From Pararge aegeria (taxonomy: Eukaryota; Arthropoda; Insecta; Lepidoptera; Nymphalidae), in NCBI RefSeq assembly GCF_905163445.1, contig NC_053191.1:1550001-1614000 (forward strand): 64,000 nt of DNA, written 5' to 3'. Position 1 is the first letter of the stretch. Each line of letters opens with the position of its first letter. Made by a program: the position numbers and the translations under genes. The notes under the pieces were generated by a model. It had not been told where the DNA came from. It did no database searches and saw nothing but the letters and a program-made list of their open reading frames with translations. Positions 1 through 12,100 of this stretch are shown here, in pieces.

Positions 1-162
1 CTCAAAGTCGGTCTTGCTGTAATTGCTATCGTCATCCTTATTCTGATCTCTCTTCTTCAGGTACCCAATCCTTCGGAATAGAGTCGCTCGGAACAGATTC
101 TTACTGGCGAAGTTGAGCCCGCCGCAGTAGTGGAAAATCTTGATGCCGGGGATTTCTTCGGC
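1..162 (-). CDS. SLC26 coding exon 15, partial (STAS domain)
   Basis: Starts after TTCCAG with EEIPGIKIFHYCGGLNFAS, the first STAS strand, and continues into an acidic/lysine stretch (KKRDQNKDDD) that fits the variable STAS insertion. It is still open at position 1. The rest of the STAS domain and the stop lie outside the window. Confidence 0.94.
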
Positions 163-3100
163 CTGGAATAACAGAAAAACATATATGAATACTTACTTAA
201 GTTTAGTTTTTATGCATACCATATTAAATATCTTTGTTTTAAAGACGAGACTAATTCCCGTTTTCACTAAACTTAGGTAACCCGGACGCCAAATGATTTG
301 ATAACCTCAAACACACACACACACACACACACAAGCACACAAGCGCCCACACACACATACACACACACAAGCTTGCGCGCGCGCGTACACACAGACATGC
401 ACGCACATACAAACACGATATATTACACATTTAATGCATGTTCCTTAAAAAGTTTATTAATGTCAAATTTGTTATTTCTTCTGTTAATGTACAAAAAAAT
501 ATTTCAAGTGAATGAGAGAGATGATGACTATATACGAGTGTACATAAATGCAACCTTAGTTTTGGCATCAGTGGTCGTCAATGAAATTATTTTTATTTTA
601 TTTATTTATTAATTTATTTAGGTGATGTGTAGAACAAAATAAACGTTTCACCCACACTTAGATAATGACCACCGACGGTAGGCGTCATTAAAGTTACGAC
701 ACCGATTCGGCAGAGCGTCATGTTCTGGGAACTACTAAATTGGCGTCACAGATGAAAAATATAACAATACCGACACAAATTACCACACCTTGTGGCAAGA
801 ATAAAAAAGGTGCTATTTGAAAGAAAAAACGTGTGAGCCGTCAAGGGACGCCTGGCAGATGTGAAACATCGAAATGGTTTTCAGTAAGTTATTGCAGATA
901 TTGCATAATGAAAAGATAAAACATTACAAATTTGTTCCACAAATAAAAAAAAATACATCCAAATGTATAACCACTCCTTTTTGTAATTCGGTTAATAATG
1001 ACTGTTTTATTACAAAATTAATATTCATTTTTATTGTTACATACGAAATACAAAAATTCAATCATATAGCGTGGCGATGATCAGGTCAAAAATCAGGTTT
1101 ACATAGATGTTTCACATCAAAATAACAAAACTCATTACTCAATTCAATAAAAATAGCATTCGCTTTTTCTAATGACTTGATATTATGACATATACTAAGT
1201 CAGTTACCAATATAGACATTTGCATTATGTCACTCATTGTCAACATAGAAAATCTTAGAATCTAAATACTATAGGTATTAGAAACAAAATAAACATGGAA
1301 TAACGTACATCTCATTGTTCATTATAACAAACAATTAAAGCAAAGATGCACAATTTTAAACATTGAACTTTAACTCAAGATAATCCCACAAAAATTTGTT
1401 TAATGGACATAAGAAAACGCGATTCTGCAAAGATTAACAAAAGTATATTTTGAAATGGTTTTCCAGAAGACATATTGCGAAGGTACTCCAAAGGATTTTG
1501 TGAAGGCTTGCTAAGAATAATCAGTAAAAGTTTCAGCAGAACATACTGCGATATCCCAAAAATGAGGTTTTTCGCGGACAAAAGATACCCATACGCTCTT
1601 AATTACGAAGTTGGAGTTTGCGACGTAGTAAAATGGTGGATTTTTATGTTTTTGAACGTTTTCCTGATGAGCAGTGTGCAGTTTTTTATACTCTGTTTAC
1701 ATCGAAATGGAATGGATGAGCCGAGGAATGTTTATGTCAGAATGAAGTACTAGAACAAACAGATTTTCATCCTTTATGATCAGAAATGTAACATTTTAGT
1801 TCATTATTCCGCTTTAGCACTGTTAACTCTACATATGTGTTGCTATAATAAACTGAACAACATTTTATTGAAGAGGGTGCGATAAATGTACTACGACAAT
1901 ACACACATCGCCATCTAGCCCCAAAGTAAGCGTAACTTGTGTTATGGGTACAAAGATGACCGATGAATATTTTTATGAATCATACACATAAATACCTATA
2001 ATATACAGATAAACACCCAGACACTCATAAACATTCATGTTAATCACACAAACATTTTCCAGTTATGGCACGAACCCACGGCTTTAGACTCGGAAAGCGG
2101 GGTCGCTGCCCACTGCGCCAATAGGCCGTCTAAATCCTAGCAAGCATAAAGATTAACAATAAGAGTTAAAACGCTTTTACAGTTGTTATTGATAAGCACT
2201 CTTGCATAGCTTTTAGAAGTAGTACAATTTTTTGTAACACAACTCGTCCGGGAAAGTACTCTCGCCATGCTAATTGCATGCTTATGCTTGCTACTGGGAA
2301 GAGTATAAGGCTGCCAGTCCACCACAGCGGAGCGAGGCAGCGGAGCCGAGAAACGGACTAATGCGGAGCGGAGTTGCGTACTGTGACTGTCCACCAGAGC
2401 GGAGCGAGGCTGCGGAGCGGAGTGAGGAAGTAATGCGGAGCGGAGTTGCTGTGTTTTTCAATATACGGAGCTAGGCAGCAAGTACGCGACGAGTGATTTC
2501 CCGCTCCGCATCCCCGCGCGTTTCCCCGCTCCGTTTCCCCGCTCCGCTTACCGGTTTTATATGAATTTTTAAACTAGCTCGCAAGTCCCTGTCCACTTAA
2601 GAGGAGCGGAGATTTTGTGCAATTCTATTGGTTAATATTTCTCTGTTTCTCGGCTCCGCTGCCTCGCCTAGAGGGAATCGGCGTCGTGGGAACAATCCGT
2701 TTATAGTTAAAGAGCAATACTCACGGCGCGATACCTTTTGATGTCAAGGTACAGATCTGTATCCAGCACGCGGCCAAGTAGGCACGTGTACGGCTTCTGC
2801 GAGCGACAGAACAACGCTCCAACACTAGCTAGTAATCCAGCGCCAAGTCTTAAATACGGAAAACAACATTCTCAATAACATGCTATATTTTAATTCAATT
2901 ACAGTCATATTTCAGCCTGACATAATGGTATTTGAAGAGAGCTTCTTGCGTCTTAGCTTGCATGTTTTTTCGATACTAAATGATAAGTATAAGATATGAT
3001 AAGTAACTAATTAATAAATTTGTGACACTCGATTGAATCTTTGTGTAAACCGATCGCCCGTGAATGTTCATCTCCTGACTACAAACTATACAACGTGTAA

Positions 3101-6100
3101 CTGAATAACGAAATACCGTTGAAGCGTGCGTAAGTATATTAAAGAAGAATATTTATTATTCCATACAAACGAATTGAAAAATTCTCAGTGTTTACTTTGA
3201 CAGCCCTATTGAAGGTCGACGCGCGCATAGTACCTACGCTACGCGACGCGTACCTAATAACGTGGCAAGAGTCACTTGATTTTAATTTTGCATGTGATGT
3301 TAGGACTGTATCTGATTTCGTTCAGTAAAAACTATGGCAGTGGTTTCCTCGAAAACTATTAGTTTCGGTTTCACAGATAAGTCTCAGAAACAGTAAATAA
3401 TATACCTCTGAAACTTGTGAAGTAATATTTCGGTTTTAATTTACACGTTGTATGAGTTCTAGATTTTATAACGATCGTGTGTCCCGAACACAATTAGCAA
3501 ACGAACAAGACATACTTTTGCGTATTTAATTTAATATTATTATGGTTGACCAAGTACGAAGCTTGCAGATACTAGTATGTATTCGCGTAATGTATACATA
3601 AATCATAATAAACTTGTGACGTACCCAACGTCGATATTGATCAGCATTGTCACTAAGAATGTTACCAGCCACACTACAGCGTCCAACTTGCTTAGCTTCC
3701 AAAACCTGAAATATTAAGAGAATCACTAACCACAGAATGAAGTTCATACGGAAACCGAGTATGCGACTTATATTGAAGCATCAAAAACCACTCCACTTTA
3801 GTAGAGTTTCTCGAACAAACAGTTAAGTCATTCGTTAGTCCTAGTCCTTGAGGTACCCACCCACTGGGCTATCACCGCTGCCAAGCAGACAATTATAACA
3901 CCTATATTTTAGGGGGATGGGGGTTTAAATTATTGTTGTGATAAAAAAGGCCAAGTTCGAGTCGGACTCAATTATCAACAAAAACGGAAAAAAAATCGTG
4001 TTTGTTGCATCCCCTTAATATTTTTTTAATTATTTGTGAAAATTCCGACTGTCTAACTTTCACGGTTCATAAGAAACAACTTTAACGATAAAAAAGCTTG
4101 GATATGAATTGCTCTAACTTCATAGCTTAATATTGATTATCTGTGACATGGTGATAACAAAAAAAAAATACCCGGCTAACAGTGTTGTGGGCTCTTCTTA
4201 GACCAGGGCGCGTTTGGAAACCTCGCTTTAGGTTTAAGTTTTCGAACGAAGTATCACTATCCCCATACAATTATGTAAACATATATGTAAGAACCCTTCA
4301 TAAGTGCCCGTTATAGGCTCCTACATGAATAAAGAATTTTCGAATTTGAATTTGCAACCATGTGACAGACGGACGGACAGACATGCGGTGCGATTTTACT
4401 CCTTGGGTACGGAACTCTTAAAATAACTTAACAGAACTGAATTAATGAATGAATTTATTAATACACTTTTATTGTACACCAAATAAAAAGGTAGTTACAG
4501 AAATATAAAAACAGAGAAAGAGAGTACAATTTGTTGGCCTTATCGCTACATAGCGATTTCTTCTAGGCAACCAAAGGCGTAAAAGGAAAAACCATAGAAA
4601 AGAGGTAGGCGGTGCAATAAATAAGATATAAACATTACACCAATATATAAATACAATATAATAAATAAATAAATAATAAATATATTACGACAATACACAC
4701 ATCGCCATCTAGCCCCAAAGTAAGCGTAGCTTGTGTTATGGGTACTAAGATGACTGTTTTTATAAATAATATACATAAATACTTAGAATATAGATATAAA
4801 CACCCAGACACTGAAAAACATTCACGCTCAACACACGAACATTTTCCAGTTGTGGGAATCGAACCCACGGCCATGGACTCAGAAAGCAGGATCGCTGCAA
4901 ACTGCGCCAATCGGCCGTCAATATATAACTATATTATATATGACGGCGCCTCTGACGCGATATTATTTTTAAAAACAATGACTTCAGCAATACTGACGTC
5001 ATTTTCCTCGTCGTTATCGTAACTTTCCATGTTAGCAGTAATAAGGACTTGTTTTTCCAAATAATTGTTTATTTCACTTAAATAAAGTTATCACAACAAT
5101 ATAGAGCTCTGCTCGGTTTGGCTACTCGTGCCAGAATGATCCGTAAGACACTGAACACTCTGTATTTATAAAGAACACCCAGGTGGGGTGATAAGCAATC
5201 TGTTGTTTACAGGTGGTGTACATCAATTAGCTAATGATCTTTAATTATGAGAATAACAATTACAATTTATCTTTAATCAATTTAGTTTTTAGGGTAATCA
5301 ATTTAGCAACTTCATATGTCGTTGCGCCGATATATATACAACGTGTAATCGAATCACGATATAATGTTGAAGGATGTATAAGTATATTTCAAAAGAAATA
5401 AACCTGTAAAAATTTTAAATCAAAAGAAGCATATTTATTTTTCCATACGAACTAATTCAAAACATTCTCAGTGTTTACTTACGACAACCGAAGATAAAAG
5501 AACGACACATGGCCATAGTACCGTAGGTACTACTATTACCCATGTGTCGGTCTAAGCGACGCGTACCTAATAAAGTGACAGGAGTCACATGTCGGTCTAA
5601 GCGACGCGTACCTAATAAAGTGACAGGAGTCACATGTCGGTCATAGCGACGCGTACCTAATAAAGTGACAGGAGTCACATGATTTTGATTTGCATGCGAT
5701 GTTAGGGCTGTATCTGATTTGTTTCAGTATAAACTATAGCAGTGGTGTACTCAAAAACTATTAGGTTTTCGGTTACACAGATGCACAATCCACGGTCCCG
5801 GGCAGCTTGCCTCCAGCTGCTCCCAGCGACTCGCCTGATGTCATCTGTCCACCTCGTTGGGGGCCGACCTACGCTGCGTTTATATATATAATACAGATAC
5901 AGTACATAATGTTCCTCTGAAGCCTGTTAAGTATTATTTCGGTTTTCATTTACACGTTGTATATTGAAAATAGTAGATAAATTACACATGAGCACTTACT
6001 TATTTAGATCCTTGACTTGCATAAACATGCCTTTCAGTGAGACGATTATGATGGACGCAAGCACGCACCGGGGAAGTTGCTCGAAGAACGGCCCCACCCA

Positions 6101-9100
6101 CAGCAGCACGCATAGAATGAGTACCGCGCTTACAACTGATGTTATCCCGGTTTTGCTTCCAGCCTAAAATCAAAGTACAAAGATTTTCCAGTAGCTGTAT
6201 CAAACATTTCATACGGTGTCATACTAAATTTCTGTAGTTCTTCTTACGGTTACTCTTGTTAGACATCATAATTATTATGTAAATATATAATGATTTATAG
6301 GTATACATTATTTAAACAAATATGTTAATGTATGCTTATGAGGAAAGTGATCGTATGCTCATTACCTACAAAGTGTACCTATTCCATATTTTGCTAATTT
6401 GTCTGTGTTTTGTAAGTAGGTCTAGGATTGAAGTGGGAGTAGAATGTTGATCTTTGTTCATGGTAGTACATTCGACGACTCAATTCATTCCTATTCCTAC
6501 CCTCGAATTGGTAACACGTGTTAGCGAAAATATATTACTTCAAGTTCACTTTGGTATTTCTTTTACTTTTATACCAAATTCTCGATAGTTTAATACTCTT
6601 ATCCTTAGTTATGTGGGATGGGATCCGTTGAGGCCGTCTCTTTGTTTTGGTTTTTGCCATATCAATCGTACGAAACTTTGAGTCAAAACCAGAATTATTG
6701 TATTTATTATTTTCACCTGCTCATTTAAATCGATCATTGATATTCGACTTCCGACTGCATATCTGTGATGGTGATAATTCTTATATAAACCATCCTAATG
6801 AGCGAAAGCTACTGGTGTGCCAAACGACCCTGATCAGAGAGCGATGTTTTTATTTATTTAAACTACTTTATTGAATAACATAGGAAACACTTGCCTTAAT
6901 ATGATTATGTGCAAAAGGCGGCCTTATCACTAAAAGCGATCTCTTACAAGCTACCTGCCGTTAGTTTTAACGGAATAAAGGAATGAGTGACGAAATACCG
7001 CAATCCTATGCATAAAATTACATAGATTTACACATTAAAAAATACAAAGATCATTAAAAAGAGTAATAAATGTAATAATATTTATAAATCTTTATATTAT
7101 TATAGAAAAAATATATTTGTTACCTAATATCACTCAATACTTAGTTATTATAGTTTATTATTTCTTTATTTAATAAAGTCTCTAAAAAGTTTCGTATATT
7201 TTGTTGAAATCAAACTTACCTGATATTGTATGTATGATCGAGACAAACTCGCACAGAGTGGAGCGCAGCAGAAGAATGACCCAAACACGTTGCTCGCGCC
7301 CTGCAACAAAAACATAAATGTAAAAAATCACGTTTGCTCTGAGCATAAACAATTATTATTAAGGAGTAAAGAACCTTTAGACAAAGTTTCCAGGTTCTCC
7401 TTCCTTCTTGGAAGTACGCATCTTTTAAAAAGATAAGTGCAGTTGCGATTGATTTTGATTCAAGATCTTTATTTAGGACTATGTGCCTAATTGAATAAAG
7501 AAATATTTGACTTTCGACTTTGCTTTATTCGTTACTAGGTTTTGCCCGCGACTTCGTCTGCGTTTGTTTTTGTTTTTCGAAAGACATGTGGCATTCAATT
7601 TAGGTGTAATTCTACTGAAATTTTTAAGTTGTGTATTCTTTTATAAAAAAAGTAAGTAAGTAATTATTTAAATCGGTTATCATTTGACGGCGTTATGTCG
7701 TCCCCTCTCCCAAAAGAACTGAGCTTAATTTCGGGATAAAAAGCATCCTATATTACTTCTAATACCTTCAGTAATATGTGTACAAAGTTTCACGATGATC
7801 GGTTCAGTAGTTTTTGCGTGAAAGCGTAAATTATTATTACTTATTAAACAAACTTACATTCACATTTATAATATTAGTAGGGATCTATTAATATATTAAA
7901 TTTAAAATTATCAGTGAAACTGTGCGTCCGAGTAGCATGAATCCATTCAAGTAGTTCAAGAACTTGAAGTGATATCACTTCAGGTTGTTATAGCATAGTT
8001 TATATAGGTTCGCACATCTAAAGATATCAACATGTCAATATAGTAGATGGGCAAAAATTGTAACCAACTGGCATCCCATGGATTGGAAGAGAAGACCCGA
8101 TAGGCCGTTAAAATTGACTCACATATAGATCCTTATAGCGGTGCGCAAAACTCTAAGAATATACATAAATATTAATAATTACAAATATTAAATAAAAATA
8201 GAGGATATCCAGTTCAGAGTGCAAATCTCACCAATGCCAGAAGTTCTTGGTTGGCGTCCACCTCGTACTTCTCCTTGGCGGCGAAGATTAGCGCCATGGA
8301 CATGGATATGGTGTACGTTACCATCGTGATGGTGAAAGCGTCCAGGGCGATACGCGGCAATAATTCTATGGGCGGAACATTAGCATCCGGTAACCTGCAA
8401 ATTATAAGGAATAAGTATCTAAATACTTGGACCTTGCTCACGAGATTACCGCCATGTGGAATGTTGAGTCGACCGTTATTGTTCCGATCGTTTCAGTCAA
8501 TGGTCTTCTCAAGAAAAGCTTCGAGCAACATCTTAAGACGTGTTGGATCAAGAGTCGGATACAGAAGGCAGTAGTCCTTGAAACGGCGCGTATTGTGAGG
8601 AGGTTCTTCACTCTGGAGCTCTGATCGCCGGTTGCTTGGGCATTCAACAGCCCCTTATAAATTTTTAATACTTAGTGTTTTTTTTTCAAGCATTGTTAAT
8701 AATAATTATAATAATGTACTTTATTACAATTGTAATGGCGATGGCATTGTAGCGCGAGGAGGGAATAGAGTCCACGGCACCTGATCCATAGTTTAACTAC
8801 TACTCCAATAATGCAGTAAGTCATATTTATGAAATACTCACCCAGTAGGAATAGTTCCGACGAGGGAAATACCGTAGTTTTGCTTGAGGTTGCCGAAGCT
8901 GGACGCAAGGGTCCCGATGACGATCGCCAACAACTCTATGGGCACTGGGACTCGACTCCTCTTGCTTACCCAGGGCTACAAAGAAATATCAAAGTAATCA
9001 TGACCTTGAACAATTCTTCACTTTACAAAATGTTTTTTGTTAGGTTATTGTCTTATAATGTGAACAAACTTGTCTATCTTTTAATTTTAAAGTATATTTC

Positions 9101-12100
9101 AAAAAAGTATAACTGCGGGACAGCAATAGAATGACCAACAAGCGGGCGTATCGCATCATCACCGTGTTACAAATCACCAAGAAAACAAAAAAAACGTGTG
9201 TGTACTAATGTACAAGCGTTAGAAGTTATACTTCTTTGGCGTAACAAGATAAAAATCTTTACAAAAATATTATCTATCGCCTTATTCTATGTTTGTAGAA
9301 AAATTTAAAGTCAACTGTCAAAACTTTTTTAGAAAAACTAAAATGTTGACTATAGCTAACATCGTGGTGTCGGTTTTTTGGGACGGTGTGCGCGCGCATC
9401 GTAAAAATTTACTCTCACCATTTTTCCCTAACGCGCCAATAAGTATAACTTCAAAAATTTCCTCTGATAAAAAACACCCACATGTTTATTACAAATACTT
9501 TTTTTTAATAATGATATTAGTGACCTTTTTATAAACAAAAAAAATAATTCTAATAAATTAACAGTCCAAGATATTTACTTCAGATAACTCACCACATCAC
9601 CCATTTACCGGCCCACTACAGAGCACGGGTTTGAGGCCCTGGCCCACCACGTTGGCCCAATGCGGATTGGTGGACTCCACACACCTTTGAGAACATTATG
9701 TCGAACTCTCAGGCATGCAGGTTTCCTCAAGATGTTTTCCTTCCCCGTTGAAGCAAGTGATATTTAAATAATATAAAACGCACATAACTTGGAAAATTTA
9801 GAGGTGCGTGCTGGGATTCGAACTCGGCCCACCGAAAGTGAACTCAAACTCCTAAATAATGAAAGGCTGCTAGGGCTAAAAAGTTAATCAAAATATTACG
9901 TAAAATTGTTTTATCTTCTTTGTTATCACATATTCTCTTTTTTTATTGTTGTATTGATGTTGTGTGTAGTCTTTTGCATCGATAATTTTTATTAGTGTTT
10001 TTACCTACACTTGGAGGAATCATGATTTTTTTTTACATAAATTTAAGATGCATATAAAAGTTTTCGGAACCGACAGGGTTTGAACCTGCGACTCTCGGGC
10101 GATCGCGGCCTGAGTGAATTTTTAGATGCATTTTTAAATTTATTATTATATTATTATTTTGGTCTAGAAAAATCAAGCTTAATCTGGGATTGAATGAAAA
10201 ACAGTACCTTCAAAATTTCATTGTTCAACGCAATAACGACGCAAGCGATTGCCGATATCGCGAACGCGGTCCAGTTCGCGTTTGGGATGTTCTTGATTAT
10301 TTCTACCACTGTCTGGAACAATACAGAGTACAGCATACGGAGTCAGCCGGAATCAGATCATCGGAATTAGTAACTGATTCATCGTCATCACATCAACTCA
10401 TTACCGGCCCACTACAGAGCACGGGTCTTCTTCCACAATGAGAAGGGGTTAAGGCCGTAGTCCACCACGCTGGCCAAGTGCGGATTGGTGGTCTAGTTTA
10501 AGTCATCATCACCAGTCCACAAGCGTCCACTGAACATATGCCTTTCGAAGAACGCGCCACCTCACACGGTCTTCCGCCTTTTCTTCCGCCTTATTCATTT
10601 TAAGTCACTGATTAATTCCTACTAATATTATAAAACATGTGGTGACGTGCGTTTGCGTGTCGCCAGAGATGACTTACGGATCCGAGACATGTCGTTAACT
10701 ATGGGCCTCAAAAGAAGGCTCAGAGTCACTCAGCGGGCGATGGAGAGAGCCATGTTAGGAGTATCTCTCCGTGATCAAATCAGAAATGAGGAGATCCGTA
10801 GAAGAACTAGAGTTACCGACATAGCTCAGCGAGTCGTGAAGCTGAAGTGGCAATGGGCGGGGCACATAGCTCGCAGAACCGATGGACGTTGTGGTTTTAA
10901 GGTGCATAAATGGCGAGCCCGCACCGGTAAACGCAGCGTATGTCGGCCCCCAACGAGGTGGACAAATGACATCAGGTGAGTCGCTGGGAGCCGCTGCTGG
11001 CAAACTTTAAAAACGTTAAAGATTCGATAAAATGATGTATGACAAAGTTGTTCCCCTTTAAAAGTTAAAAAAAAGTCCGAGACAGCGTATGTCTATCTTT
11101 AAAGGTTGACTTATAAGCGGACGAAGTCGCTATTCAGCATGTATAGTAAGTAAAATAGAAATACCGCCAAAAGAACAAAACAGATAAGACTAGAATTTAT
11201 AATCGACCCATTAAAGGAAGTAAGTTTATGTAGACAAAAAATGACTTCGAATACATAACACACCACCGCCCACTGCTGGGCAAAGACCACCTCGCTCATA
11301 GGAGAAAGGGTTTGAGAGCATAAACCCACCACGCCGGCCAAGCGCGGACTTCCTTCTTCTTCTTAGTCGTTACAGTCGACCCATTAAAGGAAGTAAGTTT
11401 ATGTAGAAAACAAATGACTTCGAATACATAACACACCACCACCCACTGCTGGGCAAAGATCACCTCGCTCATAGGAGAGAGGGTGTTAGAGCATAAACCT
11501 ACCACGCCGGCCAAGTGCGGGCTTCCTTCTTCTTAGTCGTTACAGTCATGACAGACTGGTCGTGGTCGTCATTTGGGTGTTGTGGCTCGCTTGACAATAC
11601 TTCGCCACTCTCCTCTAACGGTTGCCTTTCTTGCGCATTTATGTAGAGGAGCTTCGATGGTCCGTCCATCTCATCGGTGATCTTCCGCGTGCTCTGGTAC
11701 CTTCTACTTTCCCTTGAACCTTCTAACTTCCCTTTCCCTTTCCCCCACACACAAATTCGAGACCGTTATGTTGAACTCTGAAGCGTGATGTTTCCTCGCG
11801 ATGATTTTCATTCACCGTTAAAGCAGGTGATATTTAAATTGCTTAAATCAAAAAACGCAAATTAGTCCGTAAAGTTAGTTACTTACAAATACAACTTTAT
11901 AATTAGAGCCCAATTTGGGCAGCTTAATTCCGAACAGATCCTTCAACTGGGACGCCAGCACGTGGAACGAGGCGGCCGTGGTGAAGCCTGATACCAGAGG
12001 TTCGGAGAGAAGCGTGGATACGGCGCCTAGCCTCAATATCCACATTATCACCTAAAACAGAACATCAACAAAGAAATATCATCGGCTAAACAGTCTGAAG

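Larger units (their letters stand above)
5337..5961. mobile_element. MITE family M1 copy, enlarged
   Basis: Same termini. It grew to 625 bp through a 45-bp tandem array (5540-5685) and an RTE-type insertion (5780-5886). Confidence 0.85.

Noticed and set aside
298..612. 104-codon open frame over the CA microsatellite
   Set aside because: The start is pure Thr/His repeat from (CA)n, with no family resemblance; not a gene.
5475..5678. Repeating open frame VTPVTLLGTRRLDRH
   Set aside because: Produced by the 45-bp tandem repeat inside a MITE; no protein meaning.
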